Below the pieces are notes generated by a model. It saw nothing but the letters and a program-made list of their open reading frames with translations. It did not search any database and was not told the origin of the DNA. The translations under genes and the position numbers were made by a program. A stretch of 31,514 nucleotides of DNA from a virus. Position 1 is the stretch's first letter. Every line of letters starts with the position of its first letter. Positions 21,919 through 27,164 of the stretch are shown in pieces. The DNA lies in the IMG/VR virus record IMGVR_UViG_3300048573_000182, positions 1 to 31,514 of that record; one strand, 5' to 3'.

Positions 21919-22065
21919 TTATTTCATAGAGTTCTTTGTTCTTTACACCACGTATCAACCACAGTATCAGTGTGTTCTAGGTTATATCTAGTTTCTACGT
22001 AGTTTTGCTATTTACCCACAAAGATAGGCTGTTGATTAGACATTTTTGCAGACTCTATGAAATAA
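21919..22065. repeat. 14-bp inverted repeat spacer between two tRNAs
   Basis: TTATTTCATAGAGT (21919-21932) and ACTCTATGAAATAA (22052-22065) are perfect inverted copies enclosing 119 bases. On the minus strand the arms directly follow the atypical tRNA and directly precede tRNA-fMet, so the transcript would fold into a long stem with a branched interior, including TTTG/CAAA and CTAG-type short stems. It may be a processing element or an unrecognised RNA; I see no tRNA or frame in the interior. Confidence 0.6.
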
Positions 22066-22066
22066 G

Positions 22067-22136
22067 AACTAGCGAGTGGACTCGAACCACCGCACAAGGA
22101 TTTTGGCCTTTGATCTACCGACTGATCTACGCTAGT
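22067..22136 (-). tRNA. atypical tRNA, identity undetermined
   Basis: Acceptor ACTAGCG/CGCTAGT perfect, D arm GATC/GATC with GG in the loop, T arm GGTGG-TTCGAGT-CCACT good. The anticodon arm is abnormal: AAGG/CCTT closes the loop CCAAAAT, which lacks the near-universal U33 and would give AAA at 34-36. The variable loop is only about three bases. The discriminator is U and CCA is not encoded (CTT follows), unlike the other tRNAs here. It may be a decayed gene or a tRNA-like RNA with another job. Confidence 0.6.
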
Positions 22137-22182
22137 AATGACGCTTTTCCGTTGCGACAAACGACCCTAAGGTAAGGTGTTC

Positions 22183-22329
22183 TAGTTTTATTTAATGATG
22201 GTCATTGTGTGCTCAGTGCAATAACATCACTGCCCAACGTTGGTGGCCTGTAGGGGTTCATCCACCCGCTTCTACGCCAAAGTTATCAACCTTTGTTTAG
22301 CACGCAATGGCCATCATTAAATAAAACTA
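22183..22329 (+). ncRNA. candidate structured RNA closed by a 31-bp stem
   Basis: The arms 22183-22213 and 22299-22329 are inverted copies differing at two positions. In a plus-strand RNA both differences are U-G pairs and the helix is continuous; in a minus-strand RNA they would be A-C mismatches. This points to a plus-strand RNA. The 85-base interior folds further: CAGTG/CACTG (22214-22232), a palindrome CCAACGTTGG, GGTGG/CCACC, and CAAAG/CTTTG (22278-22295 region). No RNA family is recognised. Alternatives are a packaging site upstream of the terminase genes, or a small mobile element with terminal inverted repeats. No clear plus-strand promoter is visible. Confidence 0.45.
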
Positions 22330-22391
22330 AATACCTGAGAAACTCTAGTATACCACGGTTTTGTAAAAACGCAAGCGGTTGTTTAAATAAA

Positions 22392-22583
22392 TTAATAATA
22401 ATCCGAATAAAGCACTGCTGGAGTTACTTTTGATCCGTTTATTGTACGCAGAGCTTCTATCTCATCTTGGATTTCAGCGTCACTAGGGTACTGCTGTTGC
22501 TCGTATTGGAAACAGTACTCACAGTGTATGGTTTTGTCGTATTTTACTGGTCTAATTACACCAGTGCAGTCAATGCATTTCAT
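22392..22583 (-). CDS. small zinc-ribbon protein
   Basis: A 63-residue protein with two CxxC pairs, Cys3-Cys6 and Cys21-Cys24 (CEYCFQYEQQ), which can bind one zinc ion in a ribbon fold. The remainder is an acidic helix (DAEIQDEIEALRTI) and a short Tyr-rich end. Proteins of this size and motif are frequent in phages and bind nucleic acid or host proteins; no specific role can be assigned. ATG at 22583 has only AT-rich sequence upstream, with a UUCG-loop hairpin (CCCC TTCG GGG) some 25 bases before it. It is the first clear gene after the promoter at 22816-22844 and could share its transcript with the tRNA region. Confidence 0.6.
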   Translation of the reverse strand: MKCIDCTGVIRPVKYDKTIHCEYCFQYEQQQYPSDAEIQDEIEALRTINGSKVTPAVLYSDYY

Positions 22584-22622
22584 TATTTTTATTTTTGTTT
22601 ATTAACCCCGAAGGGGAAGATT

Positions 22623-22808
22623 ATGGATTCTTCTGCAATCGAATCACTTAGAGTGTTATGTAAAAGGAATAAATATAACACAATGAACCTCATTGCCAAT
22701 TATTCATCAAAGCACTCAAGAGAGTTTGTGCCACAGAATGGAAAGTCTAATAAAGGTTCTTTGGTCTGTGTACTAAGCAATTGTAACTATTTAGTTGCAG
22801 TGCTGTGA
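22623..22808 (+). CDS. doubtful small protein
   Basis: A 61-codon plus-strand frame (MDSSAIESLRVLCKRNKY at the start, VCVLSNCNYLVAVL at the end) inside 271 bases between two minus-strand genes. In its favour is a good ribosome site, AAGGGGAAG, five bases before ATG 22623. Against it, a minus-strand promoter reads straight into the region, no convincing plus promoter is seen, and neighbouring genes run the other way. No family is recognised. The GTGCTA/TAGCAC hairpin after it (22811-22825) overlaps that promoter's -10 box. Confidence 0.25.
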   Translation: MDSSAIESLRVLCKRNKYNTMNLIANYSSKHSREFVPQNGKSNKGSLVCVLSNCNYLVAVL

Positions 22809-22815
22809 TTGTGCT

Positions 22816-22844
22816 ATTTTAGCACGAAAACAGTAAAAAGTCAA
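22816..22844 (-). promoter_or_regulatory. sigma70-type promoter
   Basis: Minus strand TTGACT (22844-22839), 17 bases, TAAAAT (22821-22816). The -10 box sits in the loop of a GTGCTA/TAGCAC palindrome that could be an operator. It would transcribe the zinc-ribbon gene and then the tRNA region. Confidence 0.65.
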
Positions 22845-22854
22845 ACGCAATGTG

Positions 22855-23370
22855 CTACTGACTAGTACGAATGTGCTGATTTACAAACTTCACCATTTCT
22901 AGGATTTTCTTTTGAGCAAAACTATTCGCACTACTTATATCATAAAAGGTATTACGATGATGTGATTTTCCCAACCAAGACACCACATAAGCGTGTTTAT
23001 CCTGTGTGTGTTGTTTTACGTTCAATCCCCCAGCCAAGTTCCTAAGTGCTACTTGTATTTTCGTATATACTTTCCTATCGACAAGTTTCAGATTATGAAA
23101 CTTTATGTTTTCGTTGTCTAAATCGAGACATAGTACTTTCTTATCAGAAGGAATAACCTTGCCCGATCCTAGAACAAAAGCTAGATTGTGATAGAGCAGG
23201 TTTTTCCGTAGTTTCGATTCAGTATCATACAAATACACCTTTCCCGTTTCTGGGTTTGGAAGGATTCTTCTGTTGTTTTCTTGTCTGTGAATCAATCCTT
23301 GTTCTTTATCATACTTGTAAAGAATCTGTAATCGTTCAGGGGTTATATCAGGAGACAGACGTTGTTGCAC
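22855..23370 (-). CDS. HNH-like homing endonuclease relative, probably inactive nuclease site
   Basis: 171 residues. Residues about 10-105 follow the layout of phage HNH endonucleases: a YKYDKEQGLIHRQENN strand segment, LYHNLAFVLGSGKVIP, then DLDNENIKFHNLKLVD, which matches the N-x-x-D-N-R-x-x-NL part. The DHxNGD-type histidine is replaced (VLCLDLDNEN), so the metal site looks lost. Residues about 115-165 (HAYVVSWLG to FAQKKILEMV) look like an AP2-type DNA-binding domain, often attached to such enzymes. The start is GTG 23370, decided by GGAGG five bases upstream; the frame also has TTG at 23382. It overlaps the gene before it by 23 bases. It could be a decayed homing gene or one kept as a DNA-binding protein. 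Confidence 0.5.
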   Translation of the reverse strand: MQQRLSPDITPERLQILYKYDKEQGLIHRQENNRRILPNPETGKVYLYDTESKLRKNLLYHNLAFVLGSGKVIPSDKKVLCLDLDNENIKFHNLKLVDRKVYTKIQVALRNLAGGLNVKQHTQDKHAYVVSWLGKSHHRNTFYDISSANSFAQKKILEMVKFVNQHIRTSQ

Positions 23371-23551
23371 CAGAACCTCCAATCAAGCCCCTACCACGGG
23401 CAAACCCTGCCATGAAACCTAGGCGCAACAACTCATAGGATAATTTCTTTTCTGTGTCGTCTAGATAACCTGTACACCGTTTAAAACGAGTCACGGAGTC
23501 TTTATCTGTCTCGTTCAACCATTCATGGAATTTAATATCATGTTCTTTCAT
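23348..23551 (-). CDS. small hypothetical protein
   Basis: 67 residues, unrecognised. The N-terminal part is charged (MKEHDIKFHEWLNETDKDSV), followed by a helix with ELLRLGFMAGFARGRG and a Gly/Ser-rich end. ATG at 23551 overlaps the stop of the preceding gene as ATGA, with AGGAGA seven bases upstream, so it is certainly translated if the operon is. The last 23 bases overlap the HNH-like gene in another frame. There is no membrane segment or metal motif. Gene order offers no functional hint. Confidence 0.6.
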   Translation of the reverse strand: MKEHDIKFHEWLNETDKDSVTRFKRCTGYLDDTEKKLSYELLRLGFMAGFARGRGLIGGSGATTSVS

Positions 23552-23754
23552 ACAATCTCCTTACTTGTTGTTCCTTCAAACAGAACACTCTCACCACGTA
23601 TCTCTCGCAGGAAACTCCAGAAAAAGTTTGCGTAAGCAGATTGAGCACTACTCTCTAAGTATCGAAATGGCGGCACTATGTCAAAGGTAGCCTCACCTTC
23701 TTCGTACATCATTGCATCAGTTTTTGCATTCAATAATATGTTTGCTGTGTTCAT
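23548..23754 (-). CDS. small hypothetical protein
   Basis: 68 residues, unrecognised. The start is MNTANILLNAKTDAMMYEEG and the middle is aromatic (FDIVPPFRYLESSAQSAYANFFWSFLREI), suggesting a small folded or membrane-surface protein, though no clear transmembrane stretch is present. It is the first gene of the minus-strand group leaving the divergent region 23755-23923. Its stop overlaps the next gene as ATGA. The ribosome site (AAAGGTTTTACATG) is reasonable. Promoters for this direction are not clear; the two seen in the divergent region point the other way. Confidence 0.6.
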   Translation of the reverse strand: MNTANILLNAKTDAMMYEEGEATFDIVPPFRYLESSAQSAYANFFWSFLREIRGESVLFEGTTSKEIV

Positions 23755-23828
23755 GTAAAACCTTTCTGATTGGTTAAAACTCTATTTTACCACAGATATT
23801 TTGATTTGCAACTTAGTCTTAGATTCTG

Positions 23829-23837
23829 TGGTATAAT
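23829..23837 (+). promoter_or_regulatory. extended -10 promoter element
   Basis: TGG-TATAAT, a consensus -10 with the TGn extension; no good -35 at 17 bases (CAACTT), TTGCAA at 20. It lies 66 bases before the next promoter and shares its TCTGTGGTA/CCTGTGGTA context. Confidence 0.5.
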
Positions 23838-23874
23838 TGCAAAAGCACTCAAGTTAGCCAAAGTAGATTCTACC

Positions 23875-23903
23875 TTGACTTTCAGAGTATCCTGTGGTAA
23901 TAT
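23875..23903 (+). promoter_or_regulatory. sigma70-type promoter for the plus-strand genes
   Basis: TTGACT (23875-23880), 17 bases, TAATAT (23898-23903) with TGG before it. It would start transcription near 23910, a few bases before the AAGGAG of the first plus-strand gene. Confidence 0.75.
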
Positions 23904-23923
23904 GTTATTTTAAGGAGAAGAAT

Positions 23924-24247
23924 TTGACAAAACGAATAGAAGCATACACGTTTTATGACTTTATTATGAAAGTACAGGAAGCAGTAAAGGAAGGGTGGTG
24001 TGTTGACCCCAACGACTCAGAGGGTTATCCTCAAGCACATACAGGGTTCTACCGTTGTGGTATGCATAGACAAGAGAAAATTGCCGCGTTATTGTTACCA
24101 AAGCAACCCGCGTTAGTTGTCGAAGCGCAAGAACCAGAACGAGAAACCGTTACTCAAGAGTTCACTCCTTCTCTGGTCTTCACAGTACAGGAAGATGTGC
24201 AACCAGTCAAACGTGCGGTTGGTCGTACTAAATCGAACTCAATCTAA
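23924..24247 (+). CDS. hypothetical protein
   Basis: 107 residues, unrecognised, first gene of the plus-strand operon. The start is TTG at 23924, chosen because AAGGAG lies six bases upstream; the upstream GTG at 23894 lies inside the promoter. The N-terminal 50 residues are alpha/beta (KRIEAYTFYDFIMKVQEAVKEG, then HTGFYRCGMHRQEKIAAL). The C-terminal half is Pro/Glu/Val-rich and ends basic (VGRTKSNSI), probably flexible. The tyrosine- and lysine-rich start resembles small regulators of early phage operons, but nothing definite can be said. A short frame begins two bases after the stop. Confidence 0.6.
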   Translation: MTKRIEAYTFYDFIMKVQEAVKEGWCVDPNDSEGYPQAHTGFYRCGMHRQEKIAALLLPKQPALVVEAQEPERETVTQEFTPSLVFTVQEDVQPVKRAVGRTKSNSI

Positions 24248-24248
24248 T

Positions 24249-24377
24249 ATGCGGCATAAACTAGAATTACTGTACATTTATTCAAGATTTAAAATCCTTG
24301 AGTGGTATTTCGTTAGTTGTATTGTTTTGCGTGAGTGGAAACGTGAAATATCACTCTTCACTAAAAATAATTCGTAA
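24249..24377 (+). CDS. possible 42-aa protein
   Basis: Starts at ATG 24249, one base after the preceding TAA, and ends 16 bases before the PhoH-like gene. It fills the gap exactly, which supports a coupled small gene, but no ribosome site is seen. The sequence is aromatic and basic with a hydrophobic middle (WYFVSCIVL). The same frame is open further upstream inside the preceding gene, so a chance frame is possible. Unrecognised. Confidence 0.35.
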   Translation: MRHKLELLYIYSRFKILEWYFVSCIVLREWKREISLFTKNNS

Positions 24378-24393
24378 ATAAAGGAGAACGGTT

Positions 24394-25170
24394 TTGAAAC
24401 GTAGACAAAAAACAACAGAAGATATTGTAAAGAAAGAGAAATTCCAACGGATTGATTTTCCACAGCTTTACCCAAAGAACGAAAATCAACGACTTTTCTT
24501 AGAATCTTTCAAGTACGATACAATGGTGGTTGGTGAAGGTAGCTCTGGTGTAGGTAAAACCCTACTAGCTTGCTATCACGCAGCTAAAAAACTACACTAC
24601 GGGGATGTTAAGAAAGTTGTACTTATTCGGGCATATCAACCCTTAGCTGGAAGAACTATCGGTTTCATGCCCGGCGATGCTCTGATGAAGTTGTTACCTT
24701 TTTATCAACAAATGGTTGACTACTTTGAGGACTATCTTGGTAAAGCACGTACGCAGATTCACCTTACTCAAGGTACAATTGAAATTTGTTCACTAGAGAC
24801 AATTCGTGGTCGGTCTTGGGATGATGCAATAATTATTGTAGATGAAGCACAAAACTTGTTTGTTCCTGAAATCCAAGCCTTGTGTACCCGATTGGGTGAG
24901 AAGAGTCAGATGATTTTTTGCGGAGATGACACTGGTTTTCAAACAGACGTGAAGAACAGCATGAACGGTTTAACGTATCTACAAAAACTGACGGAAAAAT
25001 ACAACATCCCTGAAGTGACTTTTGTTAAGTTCAACCGTGAGGATATTTGTCGCTCTGGTATTACGAAATCTTTTGTCACAGCTTTTGAGGATGAAATGCT
25101 AGCGGATAAAACAGGTAAAGCTATTTTGTCGCAGACAGAACAAGACAAACAGTTTAAAAAACACCGATAA
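24394..25170 (+). CDS. phoH: PhoH-like ATPase
   Basis: A 258-residue cytoplasmic ATPase of the PhoH family, common in tailed phages. Walker A is GSSGVGKT at 49-56, and the family signature RGRSWDDAIIIVDEAQN at 138-154 carries Walker B with Asp150-Glu151. Residues 77-81 (LIRAY) and 90-96 (GFMPGDA) match the LxRP and GFLPGD-type motifs of the family. Sensor residues lie in MIFCGDD near 173-179. The TTG start at 24394 is set by AAGGAG seven bases upstream. The biochemical role is uncertain; PhoH proteins are linked to nucleotide or RNA metabolism and are induced by phosphate stress in some hosts. The length is normal and the protein intact. It is followed after 14 bases by a ClpP-like gene. Confidence 0.92.
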   Translation: MKRRQKTTEDIVKKEKFQRIDFPQLYPKNENQRLFLESFKYDTMVVGEGSSGVGKTLLACYHAAKKLHYGDVKKVVLIRAYQPLAGRTIGFMPGDALMKLLPFYQQMVDYFEDYLGKARTQIHLTQGTIEICSLETIRGRSWDDAIIIVDEAQNLFVPEIQALCTRLGEKSQMIFCGDDTGFQTDVKNSMNGLTYLQKLTEKYNIPEVTFVKFNREDICRSGITKSFVTAFEDEMLADKTGKAILSQTEQDKQFKKHR

Positions 25171-25184
25171 GAAAAAGGGTAAAC

Positions 25185-25823
25185 ATGCTTGAATTGAGAA
25201 ATAAAAACTCTGAAGAATATAGTGATGAAGACTTTGACGATATACCACAACAACGCGGTAGTAAAAACCTGTTTGAAACAACTCACCGATCTACCGCTTA
25301 CGACTATTATCTAGATACCCCGATAGGCGACAAGAGCAAGTATCGAGATTTGCTTCACACGCTCTACAACATGGAAGAAGGAGATTCCCTAAGACTGTTT
25401 GTGAGCGGGCCGGGTGGACAACTCGATACAATGCTGGAGATTATCACTGCTGTTGAATCTTGTCGTGGGCGTGTTATTGGTGTTCTAACGGGTACAGCAG
25501 CGTCTGCTCACGGTATCCTTGCGTTAGCCTTGCCCGAGCTGCAAGTGCTCCACAGAGCTAGTATTATGATTCACAACGCTTCTTTTGGTGCGGGTGGTAA
25601 AGTACAAGAAGTTCAATCTATGGTTGACTATAGTATTAAAGTCTGCAAAGAAGTGTTTGAAGAATTTTATACAGGTTTTCTTAGTGAAACAGAACTTGCT
25701 GATCTTTTCAAAGGCGTGGATTTCTACTTTAATGCACAAGAAATACAAACAAGGTTGAAGAAGAGAAATACTTATCGTAAGAAACAAATCAATGTTGTGA
25801 AAAAGAAAACAACAGACAATTAA
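25185..25823 (+). CDS. ClpP-like serine protease
   Basis: A 212-residue member of the ClpP (S14) fold. The triad is visible: Ser107 in TGTAASAHG, His130 in MIHNASFG and Asp179 in KGVDFYFNAQEI, with the oxyanion-type SGPGGQLDT at 74-82. An N-terminal extension of about 40 acidic residues and a Lys/Arg-rich C-terminal tail (190-212) are unlike host ClpP. It lies next to the PhoH-like gene, far from the head genes, and the head module has its own XkdF-type protease. It is therefore probably not the prohead protease and may act on host or phage proteins, or as an adaptor-free ClpP. ATG 25185 follows AAGGGTAAAC. A terminator follows. Confidence 0.88.
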   Translation: MLELRNKNSEEYSDEDFDDIPQQRGSKNLFETTHRSTAYDYYLDTPIGDKSKYRDLLHTLYNMEEGDSLRLFVSGPGGQLDTMLEIITAVESCRGRVIGVLTGTAASAHGILALALPELQVLHRASIMIHNASFGAGGKVQEVQSMVDYSIKVCKEVFEEFYTGFLSETELADLFKGVDFYFNAQEIQTRLKKRNTYRKKQINVVKKKTTDN

Positions 25824-25832
25824 ACTGATAAA

Positions 25833-25872
25833 AACCTCCTACAAGAAATAAATCTCGTAGGAGGTTTTTCTT
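25833..25872 (+). terminator. rho-independent terminator after the ClpP-like gene
   Basis: A perfect 10-bp stem AACCTCCTAC (25833-25842) / GTAGGAGGTT (25857-25866), 14-base loop, then TTTCTTT. It closes the 23924-25823 operon. Confidence 0.88.
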
Positions 25873-25884
25873 TATTAAAAATAG

Positions 25885-25890
25885 TATAAT
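25885..25890 (+). promoter_or_regulatory. TATAAT -10 element
   Basis: A perfect TATAAT 33 bases before the next start codon. The position for a -35 box (25862-25867) falls in the terminator arm and T tract (AGGTTT), so the promoter would be weak or need an activator. Confidence 0.4.
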
Positions 25891-25922
25891 CTCTCCATCA
25901 ACAACTCTGAAAGGAAAACAAA

Positions 25923-26303
25923 ATGACTATAAAACACGCAGAAATCATCAAGCACATGGTAGATCATGGGTATGAAAGCGTAGAGTATGAGTATGGTGGT
26001 CGATGGTTTTTTGCTAGAGAAAGCATAACTCCTCTACGCCTTCCTACTTTTAACTGGCGCATTAGACCTGCTGAAAAATTATTGCACATAGAAAATTTTC
26101 CAACACCTGAGACAAAAGCACTCGCATACGGAGAAACATATTATCTGTTGACAATCAGTCCCTGCATACCAAACTTGTGTACATGGTACAACGCAAACGA
26201 TGAATGGGTAGCTTTGAAAAAGGGACGAGTGTATAAGTCGAAAGATAAATGCAATTTGGCACGCAATCTGCTCCTGTCTGCCTTGTCTGTAACGGTGACG
26301 TGA
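25923..26303 (+). CDS. hypothetical protein
   Basis: 126 residues, unrecognised. The first part pairs a helix with strands (IIKHMVDHGYESVEYEYGGRWFF), then FNWRIRPAEK, a pattern reminiscent of small phage proteins where a W-x-R-P element closes a domain. The second part has YLLTISPCIPNLCTWYNANDEW with two Cys and ends in a basic helix. It follows its own TATAAT and a good ribosome site (AAAGGAAAACAAA before ATG). It is the only gene between the terminator at 25866 and the promoter near 26379, so it may be regulated alone. Function unknown. Confidence 0.6.
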   Translation: MTIKHAEIIKHMVDHGYESVEYEYGGRWFFARESITPLRLPTFNWRIRPAEKLLHIENFPTPETKALAYGETYYLLTISPCIPNLCTWYNANDEWVALKKGRVYKSKDKCNLARNLLLSALSVTVT

Positions 26304-26349
26304 TGACTTTGCATTCGATTGTCACAGAACACGATCTTGTATTTCACAA

Positions 26350-26384
26350 AACACGTACTAGGTTAATAGAAAACGTGTTATACT
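26350..26384 (+). promoter_or_regulatory. promoter with operator-like inverted repeat
   Basis: AACACGT (26350-26356) and ACGTGTT (26373-26379) are 7-base inverted arms 16 bases apart. The second arm runs into TGT-TATACT (26376-26384), an extended -10. A protein bound at the arms would cover the -35 to -10 region. The following gene starts at 26417. Confidence 0.45.
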
Positions 26385-26416
26385 TACGTTGTTATTAATT
26401 TTAAAGGAGATCACAA

Positions 26417-26815
26417 ATGAGTAAAATCGAAATAGGTAAAAAATACCAAACGAAAAGCAACATCAAAGTAAAACGTGTACTCTGCACGGATGCTGCTGCC
26501 CCCTTTTCTGTTGTTGTGCTGTTGGAAAATGGTAAAATCATCCGAACCACAGAGCACGGCGAATATTATGAAGTAGAAATACCTCACGACTTTGATTTAG
26601 TAGAGGTATCTCCGTTCTCTGAATTTAAAGACGGAGACCCTGTTATGGTGCGTGACAACGATATGCAGGTTTGGAGAAAACGATATTTTGCTCGTGTTTC
26701 ACCGCAAAGTAGTTCAATACAGGCCTACACAGATGGTACAACCAAGTGGTCAAACGATGGTCGTTTTTCAGACTGGAATCAGTGCCGTAAACCAACACAA
26801 GCAGAACTGGAATGA
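26417..26815 (+). CDS. hypothetical protein
   Basis: 132 residues, unrecognised by name. The first 60 residues form a likely small beta barrel (IGKKYQTKSNIKVKRVLC, VVVLLENGKIIRTTEHGEYYEVE). The second half contains FKDGDPVMVRDNDMQVWRKRYFARV, a motif frequent in hypothetical phage proteins that read as an SH3-like or beta-barrel surface domain. ATG at 26417 follows AAAGGAGATCACAA, an excellent site. Its stop overlaps the next gene as ATGA. Transcription is likely from the element at 26350-26384. Confidence 0.65.
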   Translation: MSKIEIGKKYQTKSNIKVKRVLCTDAAAPFSVVVLLENGKIIRTTEHGEYYEVEIPHDFDLVEVSPFSEFKDGDPVMVRDNDMQVWRKRYFARVSPQSSSIQAYTDGTTKWSNDGRFSDWNQCRKPTQAELE

Positions 26816-27114
26816 CTTACACAGCCAATGAATTGTTCAGAACAGCGTTTAACTACATGGATTTACAATTAGACTGCGCCTTTGGAAGAGGATTACCGCA
26901 TGGAATAAACCAAGTATGCGTTTGTTGTAAGGCTGGATCGTTAGATGAAGCTGGAGCTACGATTGGTTCTGTTGATAGAATCACTGATGAATTAGAACTT
27001 AAACCGTGGTCAACCTTTTACAAGACAAAAGAATACACTGCTTATGTGTGTAGGAGTTGTGGTTATCAGTGGTCATGGTATAGAGACAAACAACAAAAGG
27101 AAACTACAGAATGA
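26812..27114 (+). CDS. zinc-binding small protein
   Basis: 100 residues with Cys36-x-Cys38-Cys39 (CVCC) and Cys80-x-x-Cys83 (CRSC followed by GYQW), suitable for one structural zinc. The region between them is acidic and soluble. ATG 26812 overlaps the preceding stop as ATGA, so translation is coupled. The end overlaps a 17-codon frame, again as ATGA. Similar C-terminal CxxCG-x-x-W elements occur in phage zinc ribbons; no specific role is known. It is co-transcribed with the methyltransferase. Confidence 0.65.
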   Translation: MTYTANELFRTAFNYMDLQLDCAFGRGLPHGINQVCVCCKAGSLDEAGATIGSVDRITDELELKPWSTFYKTKEYTAYVCRSCGYQWSWYRDKQQKETTE

Positions 27115-27164
27115 ATCCTAAACAATCCACGTTAAGCGAAAGAATAGTTTTATGCAAGAAATAA
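27111..27164 (+). CDS. 17-aa leader peptide upstream of the methyltransferase
   Basis: ATG 27111 overlaps the preceding stop as ATGA and has AAGGA nine bases upstream. The peptide MNPKQSTLSERIVLCKK ends at TAA 27162-27164, inside the methyltransferase gene, overlapping its start by 13 bases. The methyltransferase itself has no good ribosome site, so ribosomes finishing this peptide may start there. It may be only a coupling device. Confidence 0.4.
   Translation: MNPKQSTLSERIVLCKK

Noticed and set aside
22600-22708. 34-codon minus-strand frame starting MRFIVLYLFLL
   Set aside because: Signal-like start, but no ribosome site and no further support; it lies in the leader of the zinc-ribbon gene.
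24939-25286. 115-codon minus-strand frame
   Set aside because: Antisense to the intact PhoH-like and ClpP-like genes.
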